Source: Candidatus Rifleibacterium amylolyticum (GTDB lineage Bacteria; Muiribacteriota; Ozemobacteria; Ozemobacterales; Ozemobacteraceae). From it: a DNA stretch of 64,000 nt. The stretch is taken from NCBI GenBank assembly GCA_009917695.1, contig JAACJG010000002.1:434001-498000 (forward strand), given 5' to 3'. The first letter of the stretch is position 1. Every line of letters begins with the position of its first letter. The position numbers and the translations under genes were made by a program. The notes beneath the pieces are model-generated. The model made no database searches. It was not told the DNA's origin and saw only the letters and a list, made by a program, of their open reading frames with translations. This document shows, one piece after another, positions 36,859 through 45,586 of this stretch.

Positions 36859-39800
36859 TCAACTGGCCTTTTCGACAGCCTTGAATCGCAGTTGAAGCTC
36901 TCTGAACCAGCAATAACCGACAGGAACCACGAACAGAGTCAATAACTCGATGCACATGCCTCCGAAAGTCGGTATTGCCATAGGAATCATGACATCAGCG
37001 CCTCGACCGGTCGAGGTCAACACTGGCAGCAGAGCCAGTATCGTCGTGGCAGTAGTCATCAAACATGGCCTGATTCTTTTGAGACCGGCTGCCAGAACCG
37101 CCGCGCGGATCTCTTTGACATTTTCCGGATCACGCCTGCGAAAGCTTTCTTCAAGATAAGAGGCCATAACCACACCATCGTCACTGGCAATACCAAACAG
37201 CGCGATAAAGCCAACCCAGACAGCAATAGAAAGATTCATCGGCCCGATATTGAGCAATTCGCGAAAGTGAATGCCAAAAAGGGAGAAATTAAGAAACCAG
37301 CTTTGAGAGTAAAGCCAGATCATGATAAAGCCGCCGGCCCAGGCAATGCCGATTCCGGCAAACACCAGAAAAGTCACTGCAACTGAAGAAAACTCAAGAT
37401 ATAGGATCAGGAATATCAGCAACAGACTGAGCGGAAGTACTACCATGAGTCGCTTCTCGGATCTGACCTGATTCTGATAGTTGCCGATGAATTTGAAGCT
37501 GGTATTCGCCGGTAGCTTCAGGGTTCCCGCCTCTATCCTTTCGTTCAAAACTGCTGCGGCGTTTTCAACGACGTCGGTTTCAGCAAATTCGGGCAGTTTA
37601 TCAAAGATTACGTAACCCACCGGAAAGGAATTCTCGCTCTTGAGAGCCTGTGGCCCGCGAACAAACGATATTCTGGCGAGGTCGCCGAGCGGAATGAATT
37701 TTCGGTCGGGCGTGGCAACCGGAATATTTCTGATCAGTTCAGGACTGTCGCGAAGTTCACGCGCAAATCGCAGGCGAATACCATAGCGCTCGCGGCCTTC
37801 AACTGTCTGTGACAGAGTTTTGCCGCCCAGTGCGATTTCTATTACATTCTGCAGATCGGTTACCTTGATGCCATAGCGGGCCGCAGCCTGTCGGTCTATT
37901 TCAATTTCAATATAAGGTTTGCCGACGATGCGGTCAGCAGACACCGTATCTGCATCGACTCCGCGCATCTGTTTGAGCTCTTTTTCGAGAACGAAACCAA
38001 ATTCCTCTACCGTTTCCGTATCGGGCCCGGTTATCTGAATGCCCATCGGGGCTCTGATTCCTGTCTGCAGCATGACCAGACGGGCCGCAATCGGCTGCAG
38101 CCTTGGCGCCGAGGTTGTGCCCGGTACGGCACTGACTTTGACTATCTCATCCCAGATATCATTCGGATTCTTGATGTGATCGCGCCACTGACGCTTTCTT
38201 TTGCCGGTTTCCGGGTCAGGCTCAGAATATTCTGCTACGTAAGATATGACCGTCTCTATCATCGAAATTGGTGCCGGATCAAGAGGCGATTCAACTCTGC
38301 CGATCTTGCCGACGACGGATTCGACCTCAGGAATAGCCCTTATCGCCATATCCTGCTTGCGGAGTATGTCAAGACACTCGGCCAGACTGGCATGCGGCAT
38401 GGTTGTGGGCATCAAGAGGAAACTGCCTTCATCGAGCGGAGGCATGAATTCTCGCCCAAGGCCGGGAAAAGCGTGAACGCCAGCCTGCCATAGTCGGGTG
38501 TGCGTAATCGTTGTGGGTGCGATACCTACTTTGCTGACAAGAAACGGAACAAAGGCGTTTACCGTTTCGAATCCAAGCCAGACGTGTAGACCGAAAACCA
38601 GAATAAGCAAAGGTACTGCCACGAAGGTCTTTTTGTGGTCAAGAAACCATCCGAGCATACTGCCATAATGATTCAAAAACAGCCTGAAACCAAAAAGCAA
38701 AGCTCCTGAAGTTACCACAACTGCGAACAGATTAAGCCAGAACCCGCGGCCGTAACCAAGTGGCATCCAGATTCCGGTCAGATATAGAGCGGCGGCGGCA
38801 GCAAAAAGCAGCGGCCCCCAACGCCCGGCCTGAGCGCGAAACGCAGACGGGAAGTTCTGCCAGAAAACTCCGACAAGGCCGGCAATCAGCAAGAGCAAGC
38901 CGGTCACCGGCAAAAAACAGGCTGTTACTATTCCAGCAAAAATAAGAGCCACAAACCTTAAATCATATTTGCTTCGCGAATTTTTAAAAATGATGGTGGC
39001 TGCGACCGGAATCAAGATCAGAGCGATAAAAAGCGAAGAAATCAAAGCGAAGGTTTTCGTCCAGGCCAGGGGCGAGAACAGCTTGCCTTCAGCGCCGGTC
39101 ATCGCAAACACCGGTAAAAAACTGACTACAGTCGTAGATACTGCGGTAATAACGGCTGACCCAACTTCGGTAGCGGCATTGTAGATTGATTCTTTAACTG
39201 GAGTGTCTGTTTCCGAGTCTTTGTCGAGATGAGAGATGATGTTCTCGCAAAGTATTATTCCCATATCGACCATGGTTCCGATGGCGATGGCAATGCCGGC
39301 GAGAGACATCAGATTGGCACCGATTCCGAACACTTTCATGGCAATGAAAGTCATCAGCACCGCCAGCGGCAGCAGGCCGGAAATGAGCATGCTTGAACTC
39401 AGATGCAGCAGCATGACGATGACAACCATGATGGTAATAGTTATCTGCTGTGACAGGGCATCCTGAAGGGTGTCGAGTGTTTCGCCGATCAGCTTTGTTC
39501 GATCGTAGAAAGGCACGATTTTCACCTGACTCAGCGAACCATCGGGCCGCTGACGGGTCGGCAGGCCCGGTGCTATTTCTGCAATCTTGGCCTTGACGTG
39601 ACCGATCACTTCAAGTGGATTGGCGCCAAATCTGGTGACAACAACACCACCCACAACTTCAGCTCCTTCTTTGTCGAGCGCACCCCGGCGCAAGGCAGGT
39701 CCAGAACCAACCCGGGCGATGTTGCCGATGGTAATGCCAACACCGTTGACCGACTTGATCACGGCGTTCTTCAGGTCTTCGATCGATTTGATGAAGCCAA

Positions 39801-40524
39801 TACCGCGAATCACATATTCAGCCCGGTTGATTTCAATCGTTCCGGCGCCAACATCGAGGTTACTCTCCTTGATGGTCTTGACCAGTTCCGGGATCGTAAT
39901 GTTATAAGTCCGCAAGGTTTCGGGGTCGATGTCTATCTGATACTCGCGCACCATACCTCCGACAGAGCTTACTTCAGCGACTCCGGGCACCGACTGCAGC
40001 GCGTATTTTATGTTCCAGTCCTGAACACTTCTCAGTTCATGCGGGTCAAAGCCATTGCCTTCTACGGTATACCAGAAGACCTGCCCGAGAGCGGTGGCGT
40101 CTGGCCCCAGCACCGGGTTGACACCCTCAGGCAGAATGCCTCGTATGGAAGCTAGTTTTTCGATAATTCGCGATCGTGACCAGTAAAAATCTACTTTCTC
40201 ATCAAAGATGATGTATATCGATGCAAACCCGAACATGGAGGTCGAGCGTATAGTAGCGACGCCTGGAATTCCCATCAGGTTGACGGTGAGCGGATAGGTT
40301 ATCTGATTGTCGACATCACGCGGCGAGCGCCCGGGCCAGGCGACGAACACGATCTGCTGGTTTTCGCCAATATCTGGAATGGCGTCGACGGCAACCGGAT
40401 CTCTGAGAATACCGGTTTTGAGATCGAAAGGAATGACCGAAAGGCCATAGCCGGCCAGAACGACCAGCAAAATTGCGGCTATAATGCGTTTTTCGAGAAA
40501 AAACCGGATAATGGCGTTCATCAC
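36859..40524 (-). CDS. Heavy-metal efflux RND pump (CusA/CzcA-like)
   Basis: The inner-membrane, proton-driven pump of a tripartite metal export system. It has the RND architecture with two duplicated membrane halves and large periplasmic loops; motifs such as IAIGTMVDMGIILCENI (helix 4) and GIASDDGVVMASY match the HME subfamily, and helix-4 Asp/Glu residues fit metal/proton coupling. At 1221 residues it is 150-180 longer than CusA. The extra length is a block of hydrophobic helices between about residues 515 and 640 in the middle of the protein. It overlaps the adaptor gene by 4 bases. Confidence 0.92.
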   Translation of the reverse strand: MMNAIIRFFLEKRIIAAILLVVLAGYGLSVIPFDLKTGILRDPVAVDAIPDIGENQQIVFVAWPGRSPRDVDNQITYPLTVNLMGIPGVATIRSTSMFGFASIYIIFDEKVDFYWSRSRIIEKLASIRGILPEGVNPVLGPDATALGQVFWYTVEGNGFDPHELRSVQDWNIKYALQSVPGVAEVSSVGGMVREYQIDIDPETLRTYNITIPELVKTIKESNLDVGAGTIEINRAEYVIRGIGFIKSIEDLKNAVIKSVNGVGITIGNIARVGSGPALRRGALDKEGAEVVGGVVVTRFGANPLEVIGHVKAKIAEIAPGLPTRQRPDGSLSQVKIVPFYDRTKLIGETLDTLQDALSQQITITIMVVIVMLLHLSSSMLISGLLPLAVLMTFIAMKVFGIGANLMSLAGIAIAIGTMVDMGIILCENIISHLDKDSETDTPVKESIYNAATEVGSAVITAVSTTVVSFLPVFAMTGAEGKLFSPLAWTKTFALISSLFIALILIPVAATIIFKNSRSKYDLRFVALIFAGIVTACFLPVTGLLLLIAGLVGVFWQNFPSAFRAQAGRWGPLLFAAAAALYLTGIWMPLGYGRGFWLNLFAVVVTSGALLFGFRLFLNHYGSMLGWFLDHKKTFVAVPLLILVFGLHVWLGFETVNAFVPFLVSKVGIAPTTITHTRLWQAGVHAFPGLGREFMPPLDEGSFLLMPTTMPHASLAECLDILRKQDMAIRAIPEVESVVGKIGRVESPLDPAPISMIETVISYVAEYSEPDPETGKRKRQWRDHIKNPNDIWDEIVKVSAVPGTTSAPRLQPIAARLVMLQTGIRAPMGIQITGPDTETVEEFGFVLEKELKQMRGVDADTVSADRIVGKPYIEIEIDRQAAARYGIKVTDLQNVIEIALGGKTLSQTVEGRERYGIRLRFARELRDSPELIRNIPVATPDRKFIPLGDLARISFVRGPQALKSENSFPVGYVIFDKLPEFAETDVVENAAAVLNERIEAGTLKLPANTSFKFIGNYQNQVRSEKRLMVVLPLSLLLIFLILYLEFSSVAVTFLVFAGIGIAWAGGFIMIWLYSQSWFLNFSLFGIHFRELLNIGPMNLSIAVWVGFIALFGIASDDGVVMASYLEESFRRRDPENVKEIRAAVLAAGLKRIRPCLMTTATTILALLPVLTSTGRGADVMIPMAIPTFGGMCIELLTLFVVPVGYCWFRELQLRFKAVEKAS

Positions 40525-42350
40525 TTTGCACCCTTGCTCCAGACTTTTTTCGTCTCACCACAACGCAGCATCATTGCACCAAAATATGGATTGGCCAGCT
40601 CAGAAGCCTCCTGAAACCAGACAGCCCCCTTATTATCAAAAGCCATCGGACAGAAGTCTTCATGAATTGCAAAGCTCAGACTGCTGCCTGCAAGAACGAC
40701 AAGTTCTTTTATCGACGGCGTCAGCTCATTCAACTGCTCTCTAGCCTTGATAATGTCCTTTTCACCAGCCATTTTCATCAAAACCGGCATCATTCTGTCT
40801 GCTATTCCCTGCAAAGCTGCACTATCAGAGTTCTTAAGGCCGCTCAACCGTTCGTGAGCATGGTGAGCCGCCTGACTCGGAAGCTGATCCTGTGCCAGCA
40901 GGCTGGATATTTCCAGACAGGGCCTGAGCAACTCTTCTACGGCAGTGACAGCCTCGGGGGAGAGGCTCTCCTGTTCCGCTATCGGAGTGAGGTCGCGGTG
41001 CGGGCTCATCATACTCATGCCAGCGCGAATCTGCTGTTCAGAATCCAGCTTGAAAGCACCTTCGACAACGACTTTGTTACCGGCTTCCAGTCCCGAAAAA
41101 ACAAGATAACCATCATCGACGTGCGGGCCAACAACGACTTCAGTCGCTTCATAGAGGTTTTCGGCATCAGCTGTCTTACGAAAGACGATTGATCGCGGCC
41201 CGCTCCAGAGCACTGCAGTTTCTGGCACCAGCAAAGGCAAAGCCGCGTCAGTGCCGGTGTTTATTCCAAGACTTTCCACGGGCACCAAAGCCATGCCGCA
41301 GACATCGCATTCTCCCGGGCCGTCTTTGATCACTTCAGGGTGCATTGGTGATATCCACTTGCCAGACAAAGCCGGGTTGATGACTTCGCCTTTATTGCCC
41401 AGCGACACTTTGATGGTGATGCGGCCGAACATACCCGGCTTCAAAAGGCCCTCGGCATTATCGACGTTGATTCTTGCATCAACAGTGCGTGAACTGGTCT
41501 GCAGAACTGGAGAGATGAATGAGATGGTTCCCGGAAAAATGCGACCGGGATAGGCTTCGAATTCACAGCTGACCTTCTGCCCATAGCGCAGCCACTGAAT
41601 ATCACGCTCATATACCGAGGCTATAAGCCACAGCCGGCTCATATCGGCAATCGAAAACAGGCGGGTTCCCTGATTCACGTACATGCCTTCCTTGACCGCC
41701 TGTTCGATGACGATTCCCGCAGATGGTGAATTGATTGTCACTAGATCTTTCGCAGCCGGCGCTGCGATGAATTGTTCAATCTGCTGCGGTGAAATACCCC
41801 AGCGCAGCAGGCGCTCAGTTACAGCAAGATGCAATGATTCGTTGCCCACGGTTCGGCGCAGCTCTTCCTGGGCGGCAATCAGGTCTGGGCTGTAAAACTC
41901 AGCCATGTGGTCGTTAAGCTTGACCGGAATTCCGGTGTAGTTCACATAAAGCTTGTCGATTCTGCCGGCGACCCACGCGGTGACGTGGCGCAGTCTTGTT
42001 TCATCGAGCTGCAACGTACCCGGCAAGCGCAGAGTTCTGGTAGCAGGCCCTGAATAAACCGGCGCGGTCTTAACTTGAGCCAGTTCTTTTGCAGAATCTG
42101 AAAGTTTCAATGTGCGTGGATCAAAAGAAAATGCATCTTCGCTCAACGGAATGAGATCCATAAAACATTTTGGGCATTTACCCGGTTTGGGCTGTTTTAT
42201 CTCAGGATGCATCGAGCAGGTCCAGGTTTGCGGAACCGTTTGTGTTAAATTCTGCGTCACCGGCGGGGCAGGCGCCGCAAAAAACAGCGAACCAGCAACC
42301 AGTCCACTGAGAAAAGCCAGAATGATGATCAAGAATCGTTTTTTGTTCAT
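40521..42350 (-). CDS. RND periplasmic adaptor with two heavy-metal-binding motifs (CusB-like)
   Basis: A 609-residue membrane-fusion protein linking pump and outer-membrane channel. After an N-terminal anchor, residues ~43-70 form a heavy-metal-binding domain (CSMHPEI...CPKC). The barrel-sandwich and beta domains follow, then a second copy of the same motif (SPMHPEV...CDVCGM) is inserted around residue 335. The last ~130 residues resemble the DUF3347 metal-related domain, with HEDFCPMAF. Having two such motifs in one adaptor is unusual. Overlaps of 4 bases join it to both neighbours. Confidence 0.9.
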   Translation of the reverse strand: MNKKRFLIIILAFLSGLVAGSLFFAAPAPPVTQNLTQTVPQTWTCSMHPEIKQPKPGKCPKCFMDLIPLSEDAFSFDPRTLKLSDSAKELAQVKTAPVYSGPATRTLRLPGTLQLDETRLRHVTAWVAGRIDKLYVNYTGIPVKLNDHMAEFYSPDLIAAQEELRRTVGNESLHLAVTERLLRWGISPQQIEQFIAAPAAKDLVTINSPSAGIVIEQAVKEGMYVNQGTRLFSIADMSRLWLIASVYERDIQWLRYGQKVSCEFEAYPGRIFPGTISFISPVLQTSSRTVDARINVDNAEGLLKPGMFGRITIKVSLGNKGEVINPALSGKWISPMHPEVIKDGPGECDVCGMALVPVESLGINTGTDAALPLLVPETAVLWSGPRSIVFRKTADAENLYEATEVVVGPHVDDGYLVFSGLEAGNKVVVEGAFKLDSEQQIRAGMSMMSPHRDLTPIAEQESLSPEAVTAVEELLRPCLEISSLLAQDQLPSQAAHHAHERLSGLKNSDSAALQGIADRMMPVLMKMAGEKDIIKAREQLNELTPSIKELVVLAGSSLSFAIHEDFCPMAFDNKGAVWFQEASELANPYFGAMMLRCGETKKVWSKGAK

Positions 42351-43723
42351 TTTTCACGTCCTCTTTCGCTGGAGGTTATGCCCAGACCGGCCAGAATCTC
42401 GGCATGCAGCTTGTTAACAGAATAGTCAGCTTCGATCAGGCTGTTTTTGACTGCAAGAAGTCGGCTTTCAATTTCAATAAGTTCCTGAAAGCCAGCCTTG
42501 CCGTTTTCATAACGTGACTTCACTCCGACAAAAGCCTTTTCGAGTTCAGGTTTCATCTGATCTCTGATGATGCCCAGATTTTTTTCAGCCTGGTTGAGCG
42601 CAGCGAGATTGCCTGTGAGCTCAGCTTTCAGTCTGTTTTCGATCTCTCTAACCCGGGCCTGCGCAGCGAGCATACGCTCACGCAGCTGCAAAGAGAAAAC
42701 CCGGTTGAATTCGATGTTGCTGTCCTTTATCAGGTTACCTGCAGCAGCGCGGCCTGTGACCGATATGGTCTCTGCGGCAGGAATCGCGGACAAGCCAGTG
42801 AATTCTGGAAACGACATACGTTCGAGCATGCTTGTCATTTTAAAGAGCCTTTGCACAACGCTATGTTCGGCTGCGAGCTCCGGATGTCGCTGCAGTGAGG
42901 CTTTCTGGTCAACACCTGAAAAATCGGGTTGCATGACACGGCCAGAGAACCGGATCTGCGGAGTTCTGCCGTTGAGCAGCGCATAGATGTTCTGCAGCAG
43001 CATTTCTCGCTCTCCTTCGTAGCGGTTCTTCTGCATGGTGTATTTTCTCGCTTCATTGGCGACCATGGTCAGCTCGGCCAGTGATATTCTGCCATTCCGA
43101 TAAAGGCTGTCAGAGGTTTCTTTGAGGTTGAGATAGAGCTCGATATTCTGAGCGACAAGAGCAATTTTTTTCTGAACCTGCAACAACTGATAGGCAAGAA
43201 TTCTGGCCTTCAGAGCTGTCTTTACCAGCGTCAGCTGCATTCTGGCCTCAGCTTCTGCAGAAATCAAATCGGCAATTTCCAGCTTCAACGCCGAAACACC
43301 CGGATATGGGTGCTCTTTGCTGAGCGGCACAAGCAAAGGGCTCATCCCGATAAAGCGGGTAAACTGCTCAATCACCGGTTCAATTGCCCGTGTCTGGCCA
43401 AGGTTGAAGCGAGCAGCACTCAGAAGGCGCTGCTGTTTTTCAACTTCCGGACTAAGCTTTTCGGCAAATTCCACCAGCTGCTCCGGAGTGTTTATTACCT
43501 CTGGAACTGTGACTACCTGCTGAGGCTCAATGTCTGTCGGATTGTCATCCGGGCGCACAATCGTCACGGCATGTTGCGACTTCACTGCTACTGACGGCGG
43601 CGCGGGATGCTGAAGACGCTGCAGCTGTAAACGGTAAAAATCAGTTGCCATTGGGGTTTGGCCGCTTGCGGCAACGGCAAAAGTAAACAGAAAAAATAAG
43701 TTAACCAGCTGATGCCTTTTCAT
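42347..43723 (-). CDS. TolC-family outer-membrane factor, second copy
   Basis: A 458-residue exported protein with the long helices and Ala/Leu/Glu heptads of TolC/CusC-type channels, including an ENRLKAELTGNLAAL-like coiled-coil segment and a C-terminal ESRLLAVKNSLIEAD repeat. It overlaps both the adaptor and the other TolC gene by 4 bases. It is shorter in conserved barrel signatures than the other copy. Confidence 0.78.
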   Translation of the reverse strand: MKRHQLVNLFFLFTFAVAASGQTPMATDFYRLQLQRLQHPAPPSVAVKSQHAVTIVRPDDNPTDIEPQQVVTVPEVINTPEQLVEFAEKLSPEVEKQQRLLSAARFNLGQTRAIEPVIEQFTRFIGMSPLLVPLSKEHPYPGVSALKLEIADLISAEAEARMQLTLVKTALKARILAYQLLQVQKKIALVAQNIELYLNLKETSDSLYRNGRISLAELTMVANEARKYTMQKNRYEGEREMLLQNIYALLNGRTPQIRFSGRVMQPDFSGVDQKASLQRHPELAAEHSVVQRLFKMTSMLERMSFPEFTGLSAIPAAETISVTGRAAAGNLIKDSNIEFNRVFSLQLRERMLAAQARVREIENRLKAELTGNLAALNQAEKNLGIIRDQMKPELEKAFVGVKSRYENGKAGFQELIEIESRLLAVKNSLIEADYSVNKLHAEILAGLGITSSERGREK

Positions 43724-45009
43724 TTCTGCCCTGCACTTTCTGTAAGCTCAAAAGGCATGCCTACGAACTTTTCGAGATCAGCAGCACTGCTGAAAAGATC
43801 GGCTTCGGCCCGCAAAGCTGCAATCTGCAGAGCATAAAAAGTAGAGGCCGTTTCGAGATAATCGGCGAAGTTGCTGCTGTCATTCTGAAAAAGCGCGTTG
43901 GCGCTCTCCATAGCAGTTTTTGCCTGAGGCAATATAGTGTCGCGGTAAATTTCGACCAGGCGCCGGCGATTGGCCAGTGTAAAAAAGAGTTCGCTGAAGT
44001 CGGCTCTGATTTTATTCTGTTCAGCTGCCACCTGAGCATCGGCTTCACGCTTTTTCTGCACGGCCTCCTGCATTCGACTGCGGTTCTTGGCACCCCACAC
44101 CGGCAAATTCATCTGAACGAAAACGCCAACCGAATCTTTGCCCTCACCGGGAATATCAGGGCCACTCAGATCCGGTCGGTGACCGGTAAAGGCTCGGCTG
44201 TAGCCGACCATAAAATCCGGTCGTGAATCATATCGCGCCATGCGAATGCCTGTAGCAGCGATCCTGCTGCTATTTTTCGCAGCCTGAATTTCGAGTTTCC
44301 GGCTGAGAGCCTGTTCAAGTAAGTTGGCTTCATCGCTCGGAAAAACGTGCCTCGGCAATTGCGTAAACCATTCCTGCGGCAGCGTCTCGATTCCGGTCAA
44401 TGCAATGAGTCTGGCTTTTTGCGCTGCCAGCAGCTCCGAATAGCGAATGAGATCGTTAGCGTTCTGCGCCTGCTGACTCTGCACCTTGATTACCGGCATC
44501 AGAGTAGAAGCTGGCTGAATCGAGTTAATATTGCGGTTGAGCAATTCGACGAGCTCGCGGTTTTTCTCGGTAGCACGCATAGCTGCCGAAAGGAACCAGA
44601 TTTCGGCAAAAGTTTTCTTGATGTCGGTTATCAGATCTCTCAGCCTGACTTCATATTTGATTCTGGCATTCTCAGACATCTGATGATTGAGACGAACCGC
44701 CGTCTTCTGCTTTCCGGGGTATGGCAACATCTGACTGATGGTTAGAACCTGATCCTGTTCCCCGGTTCTTGTTTGAATCGGCTCAATGTTATGTCTGAAG
44801 TTAATCTGTGGATCAGGCAACGCCGTTTTGTGAACTATCGCCTCCCTGCTCGCCTGCCAGTTAAAAAAAACCGCCTGCAGATCAGGGTTGTTCTGCAGGC
44901 TGCTTTCGATAAGAGTTGTAAGAGCCTCTGTAGCAGAGTTAGCGGCACGAACCTGAACAATTGAGAAAACTAAAATAGCAACAACAACGGCAGTCACCTT
45001 TTTGGCCAT
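43720..45009 (-). CDS. TolC-family outer-membrane factor, first copy
   Basis: A 429-residue exported protein with a signal peptide (cleavage near VRAANS) and two outer-membrane efflux repeats; the PDPQINFRHNIEP and MPYPGKQKTAVR segments are typical of CusC/CzcC-like proteins. It is encoded directly before the second TolC-like gene with a 4-base overlap. Either could be the channel of the RND pump; both may form mixed trimers. Confidence 0.85.
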   Translation of the reverse strand: MAKKVTAVVVAILVFSIVQVRAANSATEALTTLIESSLQNNPDLQAVFFNWQASREAIVHKTALPDPQINFRHNIEPIQTRTGEQDQVLTISQMLPYPGKQKTAVRLNHQMSENARIKYEVRLRDLITDIKKTFAEIWFLSAAMRATEKNRELVELLNRNINSIQPASTLMPVIKVQSQQAQNANDLIRYSELLAAQKARLIALTGIETLPQEWFTQLPRHVFPSDEANLLEQALSRKLEIQAAKNSSRIAATGIRMARYDSRPDFMVGYSRAFTGHRPDLSGPDIPGEGKDSVGVFVQMNLPVWGAKNRSRMQEAVQKKREADAQVAAEQNKIRADFSELFFTLANRRRLVEIYRDTILPQAKTAMESANALFQNDSSNFADYLETASTFYALQIAALRAEADLFSSAADLEKFVGMPFELTESAGQK

Positions 45010-45031
45010 AAGATCGCAATTTCCTTCTCAG

Positions 45032-45439
45032 TTAATTCTTATTTTTGCTTTCTTCATTGTGATAAAAAGTGATCGTTTTTGCAACCTCATCGACTTTGAA
45101 AAACTTCAGATCGGCGGCGAGACCGGTTACCGGGCACTTGCCATCGACATTGGTGACTGTAAGCGTCGTCAGTACCGCATTGGCAAGCTTTTCGGCGTAT
45201 TTTGCCGGATCAGCGGAAAACATGCCGATACAGCCGGGGCAGCAGAAATAATAGAGCTTGCCATCGATGACGGTGTTGACCGCCTTGTTGATTTTTCCAC
45301 CCATGACCGGGCAGTTTTCTGAGGAAACTTCGATGATCTCGGTCGGGAAAGATTTTTCGGCGACAGGCTGCGTTTCATCGGCAAAAAGCACCCCGGCAAA
45401 AAGAACGATCAAGATTGCCAGCAGAGTAATTCTATTCAT
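45032..45439 (-). CDS. Secreted metal-binding protein with YHS-like motifs
   Basis: A 135-residue exported protein with signal peptide and three cysteine-rich motifs: CPVMGGK, YYFCCPGC and CPVTGL. The first two are the layout of a YHS domain, which binds copper or similar metals. It opens the metal-efflux operon and would serve as a periplasmic metal buffer or chaperone. The ATG at 45439 was chosen because GGAGG is 7 bases upstream; ATG at 45442 is also possible, and the frame opens at 45454. Confidence 0.8.
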   Translation of the reverse strand: MNRITLLAILIVLFAGVLFADETQPVAEKSFPTEIIEVSSENCPVMGGKINKAVNTVIDGKLYYFCCPGCIGMFSADPAKYAEKLANAVLTTLTVTNVDGKCPVTGLAADLKFFKVDEVAKTITFYHNEESKNKN

Positions 45440-45469
45440 CATGCACCTCCACATTTAATTGCTACTAAT

Positions 45470-45498
45470 AATATATCCTAATGGCTGTAGACATGCAA
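45470..45498 (-). promoter_or_regulatory. Sigma70-type promoter of the metal-efflux operon
   Basis: Minus strand: TTGCAT (45493-45498), a 17-base spacer, TATATT (45470-45475), about 30 bases before the first gene. The 17-base spacing argues against MerR-type control, which needs 19-20. No metalloregulator gene is close by. Confidence 0.6.
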
Positions 45499-45586
45499 AT
45501 TTTACTGAATCACTCAATCCTCCACGATCAAGACAACAATGCAACAACTCGTTGACGATCACCAGAAAGCAATCTGACTGCGCGAT

